Positions 8,818-17,416 of a stretch of DNA of 64,000 nucleotides are shown here, piece by piece. Within the stretch, counting starts at the first letter, position 1. Every line of letters starts with the position of its first letter. The notes under the pieces are model-generated. The model was not told the DNA's origin. It was given only the letters and a program-made list of their open reading frames with translations, and did no database searches. The position numbers and the translations under genes were made by a program. The DNA lies in assembly GCF_003937945.1 (NCBI RefSeq), contig NZ_RSEC01000021.1:1-64000 (forward strand), given 5' to 3'. Source of the DNA: Amycolatopsis eburnea (lineage in GTDB: Bacteria > Actinomycetota > Actinomycetes > Mycobacteriales > Pseudonocardiaceae).

Positions 8818-9183
8818 GTGTCCAGCAAGGCCGCTCTCGTGTTCCGCGTGGCCGCAGTAGCCGAAGCCCTTTCCTGGGCCGCGCTGCTGGTCGGGATGTT
8901 CCTCAAGTACGTCGTCCACTCCGCCGGCGAAGGCGGCGTGCCCGTCATCGGCATGGTGCACGGCGTGATCTTCGTCCTCTACGTGGTCGTCTCCCTGTCC
9001 GTGGCGAAGCCGCTCGGCTGGCGCCCGAAGACGCTGGTCCTCGCCCTGCTCGCGAGCATCCCGCCGCTGTTCACGTGGCTGTTCGAGAAGTGGGCGCTGC
9101 GCAACGGCAAGCTCGACGGCCCGCAGCGGCTGTCCCACGGCGGTGTCGGCCTGTTCCAGGTGAAGGAACCCGTCGCCGCCTGA
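8818..9183 (+). CDS. DUF3817 integral membrane protein
   Basis: A 121-residue protein whose GTG start follows AGGAGGAAGAA. It has three to four hydrophobic segments (ALSWAALLVGMFLKYVV, GVIFVLYVVVSLSVA, LVLALLASIPPLFTWLF) and the HSAGEGG loop typical of DUF3817. The family is widespread in actinobacteria and of unknown function; homologues are often annotated as conserved membrane proteins. A strong terminator follows, so it is a single-gene unit, convergent with the MarR gene. Confidence 0.8.
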   Translation: MSSKAALVFRVAAVAEALSWAALLVGMFLKYVVHSAGEGGVPVIGMVHGVIFVLYVVVSLSVAKPLGWRPKTLVLALLASIPPLFTWLFEKWALRNGKLDGPQRLSHGGVGLFQVKEPVAA

Positions 9184-9198
9184 TCCCAGGACGTGAGA

Positions 9199-9227
9199 AA
9201 GGCCCGCACCGCCCGGTGCGGGCCTTT
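9199..9227. terminator. bidirectional intrinsic terminator
   Basis: The hairpin AAGGCCCGCACC / GGTGCGGGCCTT with a four-base loop is flanked by AAA on one side and TTTT on the other. It therefore can terminate both the DUF3817 gene and the convergent MarR gene, whose stop codons lie just outside the stem. Confidence 0.85.
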
Positions 9228-9230
9228 TCG

Positions 9231-9731
9231 CTATTCGGTGAAGTCGCCCGCCGCCCGGCGCACCTTCGTCAGCAGGTCGGTCAGCTGCTCGGTCTGCCGC
9301 TCGGTGAGCCCGGACAGTCCGAAGTCGATGGTCGTCACGGCCTCGGTCGCGGTCTCGCGGCGCTTGCGGCCCTCGTCGGTGATCTCGACGAGCGTCGTGC
9401 GCCGGTCGGTCGGGTGCGGGACGCGCTTGACGAGCCCGTCCTTCTCCAGCCGGTCGACTATGTTGGTGACACTGGTGGGGTGCAGCTGGAGCCGCTCGCC
9501 CATCACCCGCATCGGCAGGCTGGCGCTGCGGGCGAAGGTGAGCAGCACCAGTGCTTCGTACCGGGCGAAGGTCAGGCCGTGCGGCTTGAGCGCGCCGTCC
9601 ACCGCGGACTGGATGATCTGCTGGACCCGCATCACCCCGGTCACCGCGGCCATGGTCCCGGAGGGCCCGATCCGGTCCTCCCAGAGCGCGGCCGCGCGGG
9701 CGATCGGGTCGAACGGCAGCGGACGGTTCAT
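9231..9731 (-). CDS. MarR family transcriptional regulator
   Basis: A 166-residue winged-helix regulator. After an N-terminal dimerisation helix comes the MarR core: GLTFARYEALVLLTFAR, the recognition helix HPTSVTNIVDRLEKDGLV, and the wing RVPHPTDRRTTLVEITDEG, followed by C-terminal dimer helices. The DRR motif in the wing is characteristic. MarR proteins bind palindromes as dimers and are released by small phenolic or fatty acid-type ligands. An 8-base inverted repeat immediately upstream of the ATG suggests autorepression. The divergent gene at 9810 is the only near neighbour it could share control with. Confidence 0.9.
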   Translation of the reverse strand: MNRPLPFDPIARAAALWEDRIGPSGTMAAVTGVMRVQQIIQSAVDGALKPHGLTFARYEALVLLTFARSASLPMRVMGERLQLHPTSVTNIVDRLEKDGLVKRVPHPTDRRTTLVEITDEGRKRRETATEAVTTIDFGLSGLTERQTEQLTDLLTKVRRAAGDFTE

Positions 9732-9767
9732 GACACGCGAAGTTACCAGCGGGTACCGGCGCGTGTC
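9732..9767. promoter_or_regulatory. candidate MarR operator
   Basis: GACACGCG (9732-9739) and CGCGTGTC (9760-9767) form a perfect inverted repeat with a 20-base spacer directly in front of the MarR start codon, between divergent genes. It is a candidate autoregulatory site; binding is not shown. Confidence 0.4.
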
Positions 9768-9809
9768 CTGCGACCGGCGGAAAGAGCACCGAAGAAGGGA
9801 CTTCCGACC

Positions 9810-10112
9810 ATGATCGTCGCGTTCAGCGTGAGCCCGTCCGGCGGGGAGCCCGACGGCGGAGTCAGCGAAGCCGTGGCCCGCGCCGTCAAGGTGGTCCGCG
9901 ACTCCGGGCTGCCCAACTCGACCAACGCGATGTTCACGAACATCGAGGGCGAGTGGGACGAGGTGATGGACGTCGTGAAGCGCGCGGTCGAGGCCGCGGG
10001 CGAGGGCTCGGCCCGCGTCGGCCTCGTCCTGAAGGCCGACATCCGGCCGGGCTTCGAAGGCCAGCTGGAGGCCAAGGTGGAACGCGTGGAAGCGCGGCTG
10101 CGCGAGTCGTGA
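9810..10112 (+). CDS. MTH1187-type thiamine-binding protein
   Basis: A 100-residue protein starting at the ATG at 9810 after GAAGAAGGGA. It matches the small MTH1187/YkoF-like ferredoxin-fold family: MIVAFSVSPSGG, then VVRDSGLPNSTNAMFTNIEG, then a helix with EVMDVVKRAVEAA and a final strand RVGLVLKADIRPG. Family members bind thiamine or related pyrimidines in the cytoplasm, and length and order of elements fit. The reading frame is open upstream to 9075, but that part is antisense to MarR and is not coding. Confidence 0.8.
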   Translation: MIVAFSVSPSGGEPDGGVSEAVARAVKVVRDSGLPNSTNAMFTNIEGEWDEVMDVVKRAVEAAGEGSARVGLVLKADIRPGFEGQLEAKVERVEARLRES

Positions 10113-10574
10113 CTACGGCAGCGGCGGGGTGAAGGCGACCGTCCAGCGGCCGTCTTCGCTCGTCACCGTCAGCGGGTAGCTGAACGGCCGTCCGTCTCCG
10201 AGCGTGCCCGTCACCGTGGCGCGCGAGGGCGCGGCGGCGTCCGGTCCGAGCGCCACCCGGACGTCGTGGACGCCGTGGTCGGTCAGCACCGCGACGTAGT
10301 CCTTCGCGAAGTCGCCGCCGCCGGAGCCGGGGTAGTCGAGGAGGCCGGCGAAGGCGTCGGCGTCGTGCCCGGAAAGCGCGGTGGCCAGGCGTTCGCCCAG
10401 CTCTGCGGGCGACGCCGCGCCCGGGTCCGGCTCGTGCACGATGAGCAGCGTCACCGCGCCGATCCACGCGGCGGCGGCGGCGATCGACAGCCCCACCTTC
10501 ACGTCACGCCGGATGTGCACCCGGCCGAGCCTGCCCCAGCGGCGCCGTCCTGCCAAGCGGACCGGCCGGGGCAC
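10113..10574 (-). CDS. membrane-anchored protein with an NTF2-like extracytoplasmic domain
   Basis: A 153-residue protein. The GTG at 10574 is chosen because GGAGGAG lies nine bases upstream; longer versions of the frame run into the divergent thioredoxin-like gene. A basic N-terminus (RPVRLAGRRRWGRLGR) precedes one transmembrane helix (VGLSIAAAAAWIGAVTLLIV). The rest resembles the small alpha-beta domains that accompany actinobacterial envelope proteins (ERLATALSGHDADAFAGLL, then DGRWTVAFTPPLP). No catalytic motif is visible. It is divergent from the gene at 10606 with only 31 bases between them. Confidence 0.65.
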   Translation of the reverse strand: MPRPVRLAGRRRWGRLGRVHIRRDVKVGLSIAAAAAWIGAVTLLIVHEPDPGAASPAELGERLATALSGHDADAFAGLLDYPGSGGGDFAKDYVAVLTDHGVHDVRVALGPDAAAPSRATVTGTLGDGRPFSYPLTVTSEDGRWTVAFTPPLP

Positions 10575-10605
10575 CCGGTGAAACTCCTCCGGCGCGCGTG
10601 CCAGG

Positions 10606-11589
10606 ATGGAGGGCGTGACACAGCCACGCGGATCTGCAGCGAAGTCAGCGGCCTTGTCCGCCGCCCTGTCCGGCGCGGTCGACCTGTCCGCGCTCAAGGC
10701 GCGCGCCGATGCGGCGCAGCGGCAGCCGGCCCCGCAGGCCGGCCCGTCCGGCGGCGAGGGGCCGCCCCCGCCCGTCTCGACCGACGCCGTGATCGATGTC
10801 ACCGAGGCCACCTTCCAGACCGACGTCGTCGAGCGGTCGCTGCGCCAGCTGGTGGTCGTCGACCTGTGGGCCGAGTGGTGCGGCCCGTGCAAGCAGCTGT
10901 CCCCGGTGCTGGAGCGCCTGGCCGCCGAGTCCGGCGGCGCGTGGGTCGTGGCGAAGGTCGACGTCGACGCCAACCCGCGGATCGCGCAGCTGTTCGGCGC
11001 GCAGTCCATCCCGACGATCGTCGCGATCGCCGGCGGCCAGCCGGTCGACGCGTTCTCCGGCGCGCTGCCCGAGCCGGAGATCCGCAAGTGGATCAACGCG
11101 CTGCTGGACGCCCTGCGCGACAAGCTGCCCTCGATCCGCGAGGCGGAGGCCAACGGCGGCGGCCCCGCCGAGGAGCCCGAGGACCCGCGCTTCACCGAGG
11201 CGGAAGAGGCCTTCGAGCGCGGCGACTTCGCCGCGGCCCAGGCGGCGTACGAGCGCATCCTCGACGTCGAACCGGCCAACGAGCTGGCGAAGAACGCGCT
11301 GGCCCAGGTCAAGTTCACCGCCCGCGCGGAGAACGCGGACCCGTCGGCGCGCGAGCGGGCGGACGCGGACCCGTCGGACCTCGCGGCCCAGCTCGACGCG
11401 GCCGACCTGGAGATCGCGGCGAACGACGTCGAGGCGGGCTTCAAGCGCCTGATCGACGCGGTCCGCCGCACGGCGGGGGAGGACCGCAACAAGGTCCGCG
11501 AGCACCTGGTCGCGCTGTTCGACCTCTTCGACCCGGCCGACGACCGCGTGATGAAGGCCCGCCGCGACCTGGCGTCCGCCCTCTTCTGA
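10606..11589 (+). CDS. thioredoxin-TPR co-chaperone (YbbN/CnoX-like)
   Basis: A 327-residue protein. The thioredoxin domain spans about residues 60-165 with an intact WCGPC redox site at 91-95. The C-terminal half carries tetratricopeptide-like helices ([20 protein letters not shown], then [20 protein letters not shown]). This arrangement matches YbbN/CnoX proteins, which hold oxidised or unfolded proteins for the DnaK and GroEL machines. The N-terminal 55 residues are low complexity. Translation may instead start at the GTG at 10615, three codons later. Confidence 0.85.
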   Translation: MEGVTQPRGSAAKSAALSAALSGAVDLSALKARADAAQRQPAPQAGPSGGEGPPPPVSTDAVIDVTEATFQTDVVERSLRQLVVVDLWAEWCGPCKQLSPVLERLAAESGGAWVVAKVDVDANPRIAQLFGAQSIPTIVAIAGGQPVDAFSGALPEPEIRKWINALLDALRDKLPSIREAEANGGGPAEEPEDPRFTEAEEAFERGDFAAAQAAYERILDVEPANELAKNALAQVKFTARAENADPSARERADADPSDLAAQLDAADLEIAANDVEAGFKRLIDAVRRTAGEDRNKVREHLVALFDLFDPADDRVMKARRDLASALF

Positions 11590-11598
11590 GCCCGAATG

Positions 11599-11650
11599 CC
11601 GTGAAGGCCTCCTTACCGGCACTTATGACCGGTAAGGAGGCCTTCACGGC
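11599..11650. repeat. long perfect hairpin between convergent genes, possible repeat family or terminator
   Basis: GCCGTGAAGGCCTCCTTACC plus GG (11599-11620) is repeated exactly in inverted orientation at 11629-11650, with a nine-base loop CACTTATGA. A 22-base perfect stem is long for a terminator and has no T-tract. It lies between the co-chaperone and peptidase genes, so it may end both transcripts or be a mobile palindromic repeat. Confidence 0.7.
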
Positions 11651-11658
11651 GTTTCAGG

Positions 11659-13104
11659 TCAGGCGTACTGTTTCGAGCAGACCGACGAGCCCTCGAGGTA
11701 GCCCTTCCGCAGCGACTCGACCCGGTCGAAACCGCTGTCCGGCCGCTTCCCGTTGACGTCCGCGGACACCAGGCTCTCCGGCTGCAGCAGGTCCGCGATG
11801 GCCTCGTCGAGGTCGCCCGCGGACAGCCGCAGGTCACCCGGGCGGTTCGTGAACGCCGCCCACGCGCCCACCAGGCACGCCGTGCGCAGGCCCGCGTTCG
11901 CGTTGTCGATCGACGCGCCGACGCCCTTCTGGATGCCCAGCGCGTACCGCGAAGCGACCTCCGAGAACGCCGCGAAGTCGCCCATGCCGCCCGGGTCCTC
12001 GCCCTTCATCTCGGCCTCGCGGTCGATCGGCTGGGCCAGCTCCGCGAGCTTCGCCAGGTCGATGCTCACCGTGTTGTCGCCGGGGCAGTACGAGGCCGGC
12101 GGCGTGGTCTGGCAGCTGCCGCCGTCGGTGATCTCCGGCGCGGCGACGCCGGCGCCCTCGAAGGCCTTGTCGAGGCTCTTCTTCAGCAGCTCGACGGCCT
12201 GTTCGTTGAACTTCGCGTCGCCCTTGCCCTTGTCGCCCTTGTCGAACGGGCGCTCGGTCAGCCGGGCCTTGACGTTCTCGTTGTTCATCGCCGCGCACTC
12301 CTTCGGGCCCTTCTCGAACCCGGCCTGGAACGCGTACGTGCGGTCGAACGCCGTGCCGTGGGCGCCGCGGTCGGCGGCGCTGGTGCCCGCCTGGTCGCGG
12401 ATCAGGAACATCGACGCCATCACCTGGTTCAGGCCCTCGGACGTCGACACCCGGTAGAACTTGCTCTTGTCCTCGGCGACCCAGCGGAAGTAGCCGCCGG
12501 CGAAGCAGTCGGCCTGCTGCTCCTTGACCACGGTCGGGGTGCTCTTGGTGATCCCCGCCTTGTCGCCGAGCCGGTACTGGACGGCGTGGCCGAACTCGTG
12601 CGCGAGCACGACGACCACCGACATCGGCCCGAACCGCTGGCGCAGCATCGGCAGCAGCACGCCGCGGTCCCACGCCACCGAGTCGTCGACCGGGCAGTAG
12701 AACGCGTTCACGAGCTTCTTGACGCTGCCGCAGCCGGTCTCTTCGGTGTCGGACTGCGCGTCGTAGGACAGCAGCGACTTCACCGGCTCGAACTGCTGCC
12801 CGAAGTCGGCCTGCAGGTGCTCGGCCCAGTACGTCTGGACGTCGGCGATCGCGGCGGTGGCGAGCTTGTCGTCCTCGCCGCCGTCGGCGTTGCGGACGTT
12901 CAGGTCCGGCGACGGCGCGTCCGGCTTGAGGCCGCTTTCGAAGTGCGTCACCGGCAGCCCGGACACCGAACCGGCGCCGGTGTCCTTGCCCGGGTCGCCG
13001 CTCGCCGTGCCGCCCTTGTCGTTGCACCCGGTCACGGCCACGGCCGCGACGGCGAGCAACGCGACCAGCGTGCGCCGTCCTCCCCCTGGGATCATCTTCT
13101 TCAC
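11659..13104 (-). CDS. secreted neutral zinc metallopeptidase lipoprotein
   Basis: A 481-residue protein from the GTG at 13104; an ATG three codons later and a longer frame to 13143 are alternatives. The N-terminus is a lipoprotein signal (RRTLVALLAVAAVAVTGC), so the protein should be anchored to the outside of the membrane. The zinc site is the HEFGH motif in VVVVLAHEFGHAVQYRLG, followed downstream by EQQADCFAGGYF, which supplies the third ligand. This matches the neutral zinc metallopeptidase (YpfJ-like) family, although actinobacterial members are longer. Several paired cysteines in the rest suggest disulfides. Its substrate is unknown. Confidence 0.82.
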   Translation of the reverse strand: MKKMIPGGGRRTLVALLAVAAVAVTGCNDKGGTASGDPGKDTGAGSVSGLPVTHFESGLKPDAPSPDLNVRNADGGEDDKLATAAIADVQTYWAEHLQADFGQQFEPVKSLLSYDAQSDTEETGCGSVKKLVNAFYCPVDDSVAWDRGVLLPMLRQRFGPMSVVVVLAHEFGHAVQYRLGDKAGITKSTPTVVKEQQADCFAGGYFRWVAEDKSKFYRVSTSEGLNQVMASMFLIRDQAGTSAADRGAHGTAFDRTYAFQAGFEKGPKECAAMNNENVKARLTERPFDKGDKGKGDAKFNEQAVELLKKSLDKAFEGAGVAAPEITDGGSCQTTPPASYCPGDNTVSIDLAKLAELAQPIDREAEMKGEDPGGMGDFAAFSEVASRYALGIQKGVGASIDNANAGLRTACLVGAWAAFTNRPGDLRLSAGDLDEAIADLLQPESLVSADVNGKRPDSGFDRVESLRKGYLEGSSVCSKQYA

Positions 13105-13227
13105 TCGCTCTCGTACCCACCCGTACCCGACGGGCAGGACCATACCCAGGGCTTACGCGGAGCGTGCACGTTATCCCCGAACTCCTCCCTGCGCACGACC
13201 GCCCGCGGCCCGATATCGTCGCTTTCC

Positions 13228-15756
13228 ATGCGTGCAGTCCGCCGGTTCACCGTCCGCGCCAGCCTCCCGGAGTCCCTGTCCGGCCTCGGCGCGCTGGCCA
13301 CCAACCTGCGCTGGACCTGGCACCCGCCGACGCGCGACCTGTTCGCGTCGATGGACGCCGAGCTGTTCAACGCCGTGCGCGACCCGCTGCGGATGCTCAC
13401 CGCGCTGCCGCCGGCCCGCCTCGACGAGCTGGCCGTCGACGACGACTTCCTCGCCCGGGCGCGCGAAGCGGCCGAAGACCTGGACAAGTACCTCTCGGAG
13501 CCCCGCTGGTACCAGCAGCGCGAGGACGCCGACCTGCCGCCGGCGGTCGCCTACTTCTCCATGGAGTTCGGCGTCACCGAGGCCCTCCCGAACTACTCCG
13601 GCGGCCTCGGCGTGCTGGCCGGCGACCACCTCAAGGCCGCGTCCGACCTGGGCGTGCCGATGGTCGGCGTCGGGCTGCTCTACCGCAACGGCTACTTCCG
13701 GCAGTCGCTGTCGCTGGACGGCTGGCAGGTCGAGCACTACCCGGTGATCGACCCGAACGCGTTCCCCCTGGAGCTGCTGACCGCGGGCGGGCGGCCGGTG
13801 CTGATCGGCGTCGCGATGCCGGGCGGGCGCGAGCTGTGCGCGCAGATCTGGCAGGCCCGCGTCGGCCGGGTGCCGCTGCTGCTGCTCGACACCGACACCG
13901 AGGCCAACGACGAGGACCTGCGCGGCGTCACCGACCGGCTCTACGGCGGCGACGCCGACCACCGGCTGCGGCAGGAGATCCTGGCCGGCATCGGCGGGTT
14001 CCGCGCGGTGCGGAAGTACTGCGAGCTGACCGGTCACCCGCAGCCGATGGTGTTCCACACGAACGAAGGGCACGCGGGCTTCCTGGGGCTGGAGCGGGCC
14101 CGCGAGATCGTCCAGGCCGACGGGCTCGCGTTCGACGAGGCCATGCCCGCGGTCCGCGCCGGGACGCTGTTCACCACGCACACGCCGGTCAGCGCGGGCA
14201 TCGACCGGTTCCCGGTGGACCTGGTCCAGCGCTACTTCGCCGACGGCAGGCTCGTCCCGGACATCGACCCGCGCCGCGTGCTCGCCCTCGGCGCCGAGGA
14301 CAACCCCGGCCTGTTCAACATGGCGCACATGGGCCTGCGGCTGGCGCAGCGCGCGAACGGCGTCTCGCAGCTGCACGGGCGCGTCACGCGCAAGATGTTC
14401 TCGCGGCTGTGGCCGGGCTTCGACCACGACGAGGTGCCGATCTCGTCGGTGACCAACGGCGTCCACGGCCCGACGTGGGTGGCGCGCGAGCTGAGCACGC
14501 TGCTCGGCCGCGAGTGGGGCCTCGACGTCGGCGAGGGGCCGCTGCGCGACGGCGTCTCGGACGCGCAGCTGTGGGAGCTGCGGCGGGAGCTGCGCGAGAA
14601 GCTGGTGCACGAGGTGCGGCGCCGGGTGCGCGCGGCGTGGCTGCAGCGCGGCGCGTCCCCGCTGGAGCTGGGCTGGGTGGACTCGGTCTTCGACCCGGAC
14701 GTGCTCACGGTCGGGTTCGCCCGCCGCGTCCCGACGTACAAGCGCCTGACGCTGATGCTGCGCGACCCCGAGCGCCTGCGCACGCTGCTGCTCAACGAGG
14801 ACCGCCCGCTCCAGGTCGTGGTGGCGGGCAAGTCGCACCCGGCCGACGAGAACGGCAAGCAGCTGATCCAGCAGATCGTCCGCTTCGTCGACGGCGCGGA
14901 CGTGCGGCACCGGATCGTCTTCCTCCCGGACTACGACATGTCGATGGCCCGCTACCTCTACCGCGGCTGCGACGTCTGGCTGAACAACCCGGTGCGCCCG
15001 CTGGAGGCGTGCGGGACGTCGGGCATGAAGTCGGCGCTCAACGGCGGGCTCAACCTGTCGATCCGCGACGGCTGGTGGGACGAGTGCTACGACGGCAGCA
15101 ACGGCTGGGCGATCCCGACCGCGGACGGCGTCACCGACCCGCTGCGCCGCGACGACCTCGAAGCGGCGGCGCTGTACGAGCTGCTCGGCCAGCAGATCGC
15201 CCCGCTGTTCTACGACCGGTCGGCCGACGGCGTCCCGACCGGCTGGCTGTCGATGGTCTGGCACACGCTGGAGACGCTCGGCCCGCGCGTCCAGGCGTCC
15301 CGCATGGTCCGCGAGTACGTCGACAACGGCTACCTCCCGGCCGCCCGCATGGTCGCGGCGGCGACGGGCGACGGTTACCGCGGCGCGCTGTCGCTGGCGG
15401 ACTACCGCACGAAGCTCGAGGTCTCCTGGCCCCGGCTGCGCATCTTCGACTCGGAGCTCCTGGTGGAGCAGACCGAGCCCCTGGTGGTCGGCACCGAGGT
15501 GACGATCCGCGCCCGCATCGACCTGGCCGGCCTCGACCCGTCCGAAGTGGACATCCAGGCGGTGGTCGGCCAGGTAGCCGACGACGACGAGCTGCGCGAC
15601 GCGGTGACGGTCCCGATGACGGCGGACGGCATCGGCGCGTTCGCGGCCCGGCTGAAGCTGCCGCGGCCGGGGTCGATCGGGTACACGGTGCGGGTGCTGC
15701 CGAAGCACGGGTTGCTGGCGACACCGGCGGAGCTGGCGCGCGTCGTCCTGGCCTGA
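13228..15756 (+). CDS. glgP: alpha-glucan phosphorylase
   Basis: An 842-residue enzyme from the ATG at 13228. It releases glucose 1-phosphate from glycogen or malto-oligosaccharides in the cytoplasm. The N-terminal region (SGLGALATNLRWTWHPPTRD) is the DUF3417 domain that marks the short bacterial alpha-glucan phosphorylases. Next comes YFSMEFGVTEALPNYSGGLG. The pyridoxal phosphate lysine is in ACGTSGMKSALNGG, at residue 601. The length is typical for this subfamily. With the GT4 and GH57 genes near 57-64 kb it belongs to alpha-glucan metabolism, although it is not linked to them here. Confidence 0.9.
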   Translation: MRAVRRFTVRASLPESLSGLGALATNLRWTWHPPTRDLFASMDAELFNAVRDPLRMLTALPPARLDELAVDDDFLARAREAAEDLDKYLSEPRWYQQREDADLPPAVAYFSMEFGVTEALPNYSGGLGVLAGDHLKAASDLGVPMVGVGLLYRNGYFRQSLSLDGWQVEHYPVIDPNAFPLELLTAGGRPVLIGVAMPGGRELCAQIWQARVGRVPLLLLDTDTEANDEDLRGVTDRLYGGDADHRLRQEILAGIGGFRAVRKYCELTGHPQPMVFHTNEGHAGFLGLERAREIVQADGLAFDEAMPAVRAGTLFTTHTPVSAGIDRFPVDLVQRYFADGRLVPDIDPRRVLALGAEDNPGLFNMAHMGLRLAQRANGVSQLHGRVTRKMFSRLWPGFDHDEVPISSVTNGVHGPTWVARELSTLLGREWGLDVGEGPLRDGVSDAQLWELRRELREKLVHEVRRRVRAAWLQRGASPLELGWVDSVFDPDVLTVGFARRVPTYKRLTLMLRDPERLRTLLLNEDRPLQVVVAGKSHPADENGKQLIQQIVRFVDGADVRHRIVFLPDYDMSMARYLYRGCDVWLNNPVRPLEACGTSGMKSALNGGLNLSIRDGWWDECYDGSNGWAIPTADGVTDPLRRDDLEAAALYELLGQQIAPLFYDRSADGVPTGWLSMVWHTLETLGPRVQASRMVREYVDNGYLPAARMVAAATGDGYRGALSLADYRTKLEVSWPRLRIFDSELLVEQTEPLVVGTEVTIRARIDLAGLDPSEVDIQAVVGQVADDDELRDAVTVPMTADGIGAFAARLKLPRPGSIGYTVRVLPKHGLLATPAELARVVLA

Positions 15757-15767
15757 GTCACCAGTAG

Positions 15768-15974
15768 GGCGGCGGCTACGAGTCGGGCTCCCCGGCGCCG
15801 GCCAAGCTGGAGCGGCAGCGCGCCGAAGCGGCGACGCACGCGGCCGCGATGGTCGGTGATGCGGCCGGAGAACTGCAGAAGGTCCGCGTCACGCTGCCCG
15901 ACCTCGCCAGCGACCTGCGGCGCGCGACGATGGCGGGTACCGAGCGGCCGCTGATGGGCCTTTCGGCGGCCTGA
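15768..15974 (+). pseudogene. possible remnant of a small helical protein
   Basis: The 281-base gap after glgP contains a frame from just after a TAG (15765-15767) to a TGA (15972-15974) that looks coding (LERQRAEAATHAAAMV, then LPDLASDLRRATMAG), yet has no start codon until an internal ATG at 15849. It may be the tail of a degraded gene or a 41-residue product from 15849. I do not recognise the family. Confidence 0.3.
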
Positions 15975-16037
15975 CCTGGAGCAACTCCAGCCGGAAATCG
16001 CTGCGCACGCGGGCTCCCGCGGCGTTAGGTTGGCCCC

Positions 16038-17024
16038 ATGCGCTTCGGAATCTTCGTCCCGCAGGGCTGGCGGCTCGACCTCGCCGGCATCGATCCCGCG
16101 GACCACTGGAAGACCATGCTCGGCCTCGCGAAGCACGCGGAGGCCGGGCCCTTCGAATCGATCTGGGTCTACGACCACTTCCACACCGTGCCGGTCCCGA
16201 CCGAGGAGGCCACGCACGAGGCCTGGTCGCTGATCTCGGCCTTCGCCGCCGCGACGGAGACCGTGCGGCTCGGGCAGATGTGCACCTGCATGGGGTACCG
16301 CAACCCCGCCTACCTGGCGAAGGTCGCCGCCACCGCCGACACCATCGCCGGCGGGCGGGTCGAGATGGGGATCGGGGCCGGCTGGTACGAGCACGAGTGG
16401 CGGGCCTACGGCTACGGCTTCCCCGGCGCCGGTGAGCGGCTGGGGCAGCTCGACGAGGGCGTGCAGATCATGCGCGACCTCTGGACCACCGGAACGTCCA
16501 CACTGGACGGCAAGCACTACCAGACCGACGGTGCGATCCTGCGTCCCCTGCCGCCGCAGGAGGGCGGGATCCCGCTCTGGATCGCCGGTGGCGGGGAGAA
16601 GAAGACGCTCAGGATCGCCGCGAAGTACGCGAAGTACACGAACTTCGCCGCCGATCCGGAGACCTTCACCCGCAAGTCGGAAATCCTCGCGCAGCACTGC
16701 AAGGATGTCGGGACCGACTACGACGCCATCGTGCGCTCGGCCAACCACAACGTCGTCCTCGGCGAAACCGAGAAGGACGTCCAGGACAAGCTGGCCTGGC
16801 TTAAGTCCCACCTCGACAAGTACGCCCCGGCCGACGCCGCCGAGCGCTGGCACGGCAACTTCGTGAACAGCCCGACCACCGGCACGCCCGAGCAGGTCAC
16901 CGAGAAGCTCGCCGCGCTGGGCGAGCTGGGCATGTCGTACGCGATCTTCAACTTCCCCGAAGCCGCCTACGACCGCTCCGGCATCGACCTGTTCACCGAG
17001 AAGGTCGCGCCCGCGCTCGCCTAA
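16038..17024 (+). CDS. LLM-class F420-dependent oxidoreductase
   Basis: A 328-residue TIM-barrel protein of the luciferase-like monooxygenase family. Typical elements are MRFGIFVPQGW at the start, ESIWVYDHFHTVPVPTEEAT, GGRVEMGIGAGWYEHEWRAYG and GIPLWIAGGGEKKTLRIAAKYA. Actinobacterial members use reduced F420 (sometimes FMN) in the cytoplasm to reduce or oxidise diverse substrates; the substrate cannot be predicted. The gene is monocistronic and its stop codon overlaps the stop of the convergent rhodanese gene by four bases. The segment TSTLD is encoded with the palindromic word TCCACACTGGA. Confidence 0.85.
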   Translation: MRFGIFVPQGWRLDLAGIDPADHWKTMLGLAKHAEAGPFESIWVYDHFHTVPVPTEEATHEAWSLISAFAAATETVRLGQMCTCMGYRNPAYLAKVAATADTIAGGRVEMGIGAGWYEHEWRAYGYGFPGAGERLGQLDEGVQIMRDLWTTGTSTLDGKHYQTDGAILRPLPPQEGGIPLWIAGGGEKKTLRIAAKYAKYTNFAADPETFTRKSEILAQHCKDVGTDYDAIVRSANHNVVLGETEKDVQDKLAWLKSHLDKYAPADAAERWHGNFVNSPTTGTPEQVTEKLAALGELGMSYAIFNFPEAAYDRSGIDLFTEKVAPALA

Positions 17025-17416
17025 GGAACCGCGGGGCTGCCGCCGGTCTGCACGGGCAGGCCGGCGGCGGCCCAGGCGCGGAAGCCGCCGTCGAGGTCCG
17101 TCGCGTTGGCCAGCCCGAGCCGCTGCAGGTCGGCCGCCGCGAGGCTCGACGCATAGCCCTCGTTGCACAGCACGATCACCGTCGAGTCCGCCGTCACCGA
17201 CGGCAGCCGCCACTCGCTGTCCGGCGCCAGGCGCCACTCCAGGTGGATCCGCTCGACGATCACCGCGCCCGGGATCTCACCCTCCGCCTGCCGGTTGTCG
17301 AACGGCCGGATGTCGACCAGCAGCGCGCCGGCCTCCTGCAGCTCGCGGGCGCGCGGGGGCGCCACCCGGTCCAGTCCGGACCGGGCCTCGGCCAGGAAAG
17401 CATCCACAGCGCTCAT
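17021..17416 (-). CDS. rhodanese-like sulfurtransferase
   Basis: A 131-residue single-domain rhodanese starting at the ATG at 17416, which overlaps the end of the cysteine dioxygenase gene (ATGA). The active-site loop keeps its cysteine (VIVLCNEGYASSLAA), and the ALLVDIRPFDNRQAEGEIPG strand and C-terminal DLDGGFRAWAAAGLPV are standard. It probably moves sulfane sulfur or handles sulfite and thiosulfate formed when cysteine sulfinate is broken down. It is co-transcribed with the dioxygenase. Confidence 0.9.
   Translation of the reverse strand: MSAVDAFLAEARSGLDRVAPPRARELQEAGALLVDIRPFDNRQAEGEIPGAVIVERIHLEWRLAPDSEWRLPSVTADSTVIVLCNEGYASSLAAADLQRLGLANATDLDGGFRAWAAAGLPVQTGGSPAVP

Noticed and set aside
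9075..9809. Upstream extension of the thiamine-binding protein frame
   Set aside because: It lies antisense to the MarR gene, and the real family N-terminus starts at 9810 with a ribosome site.
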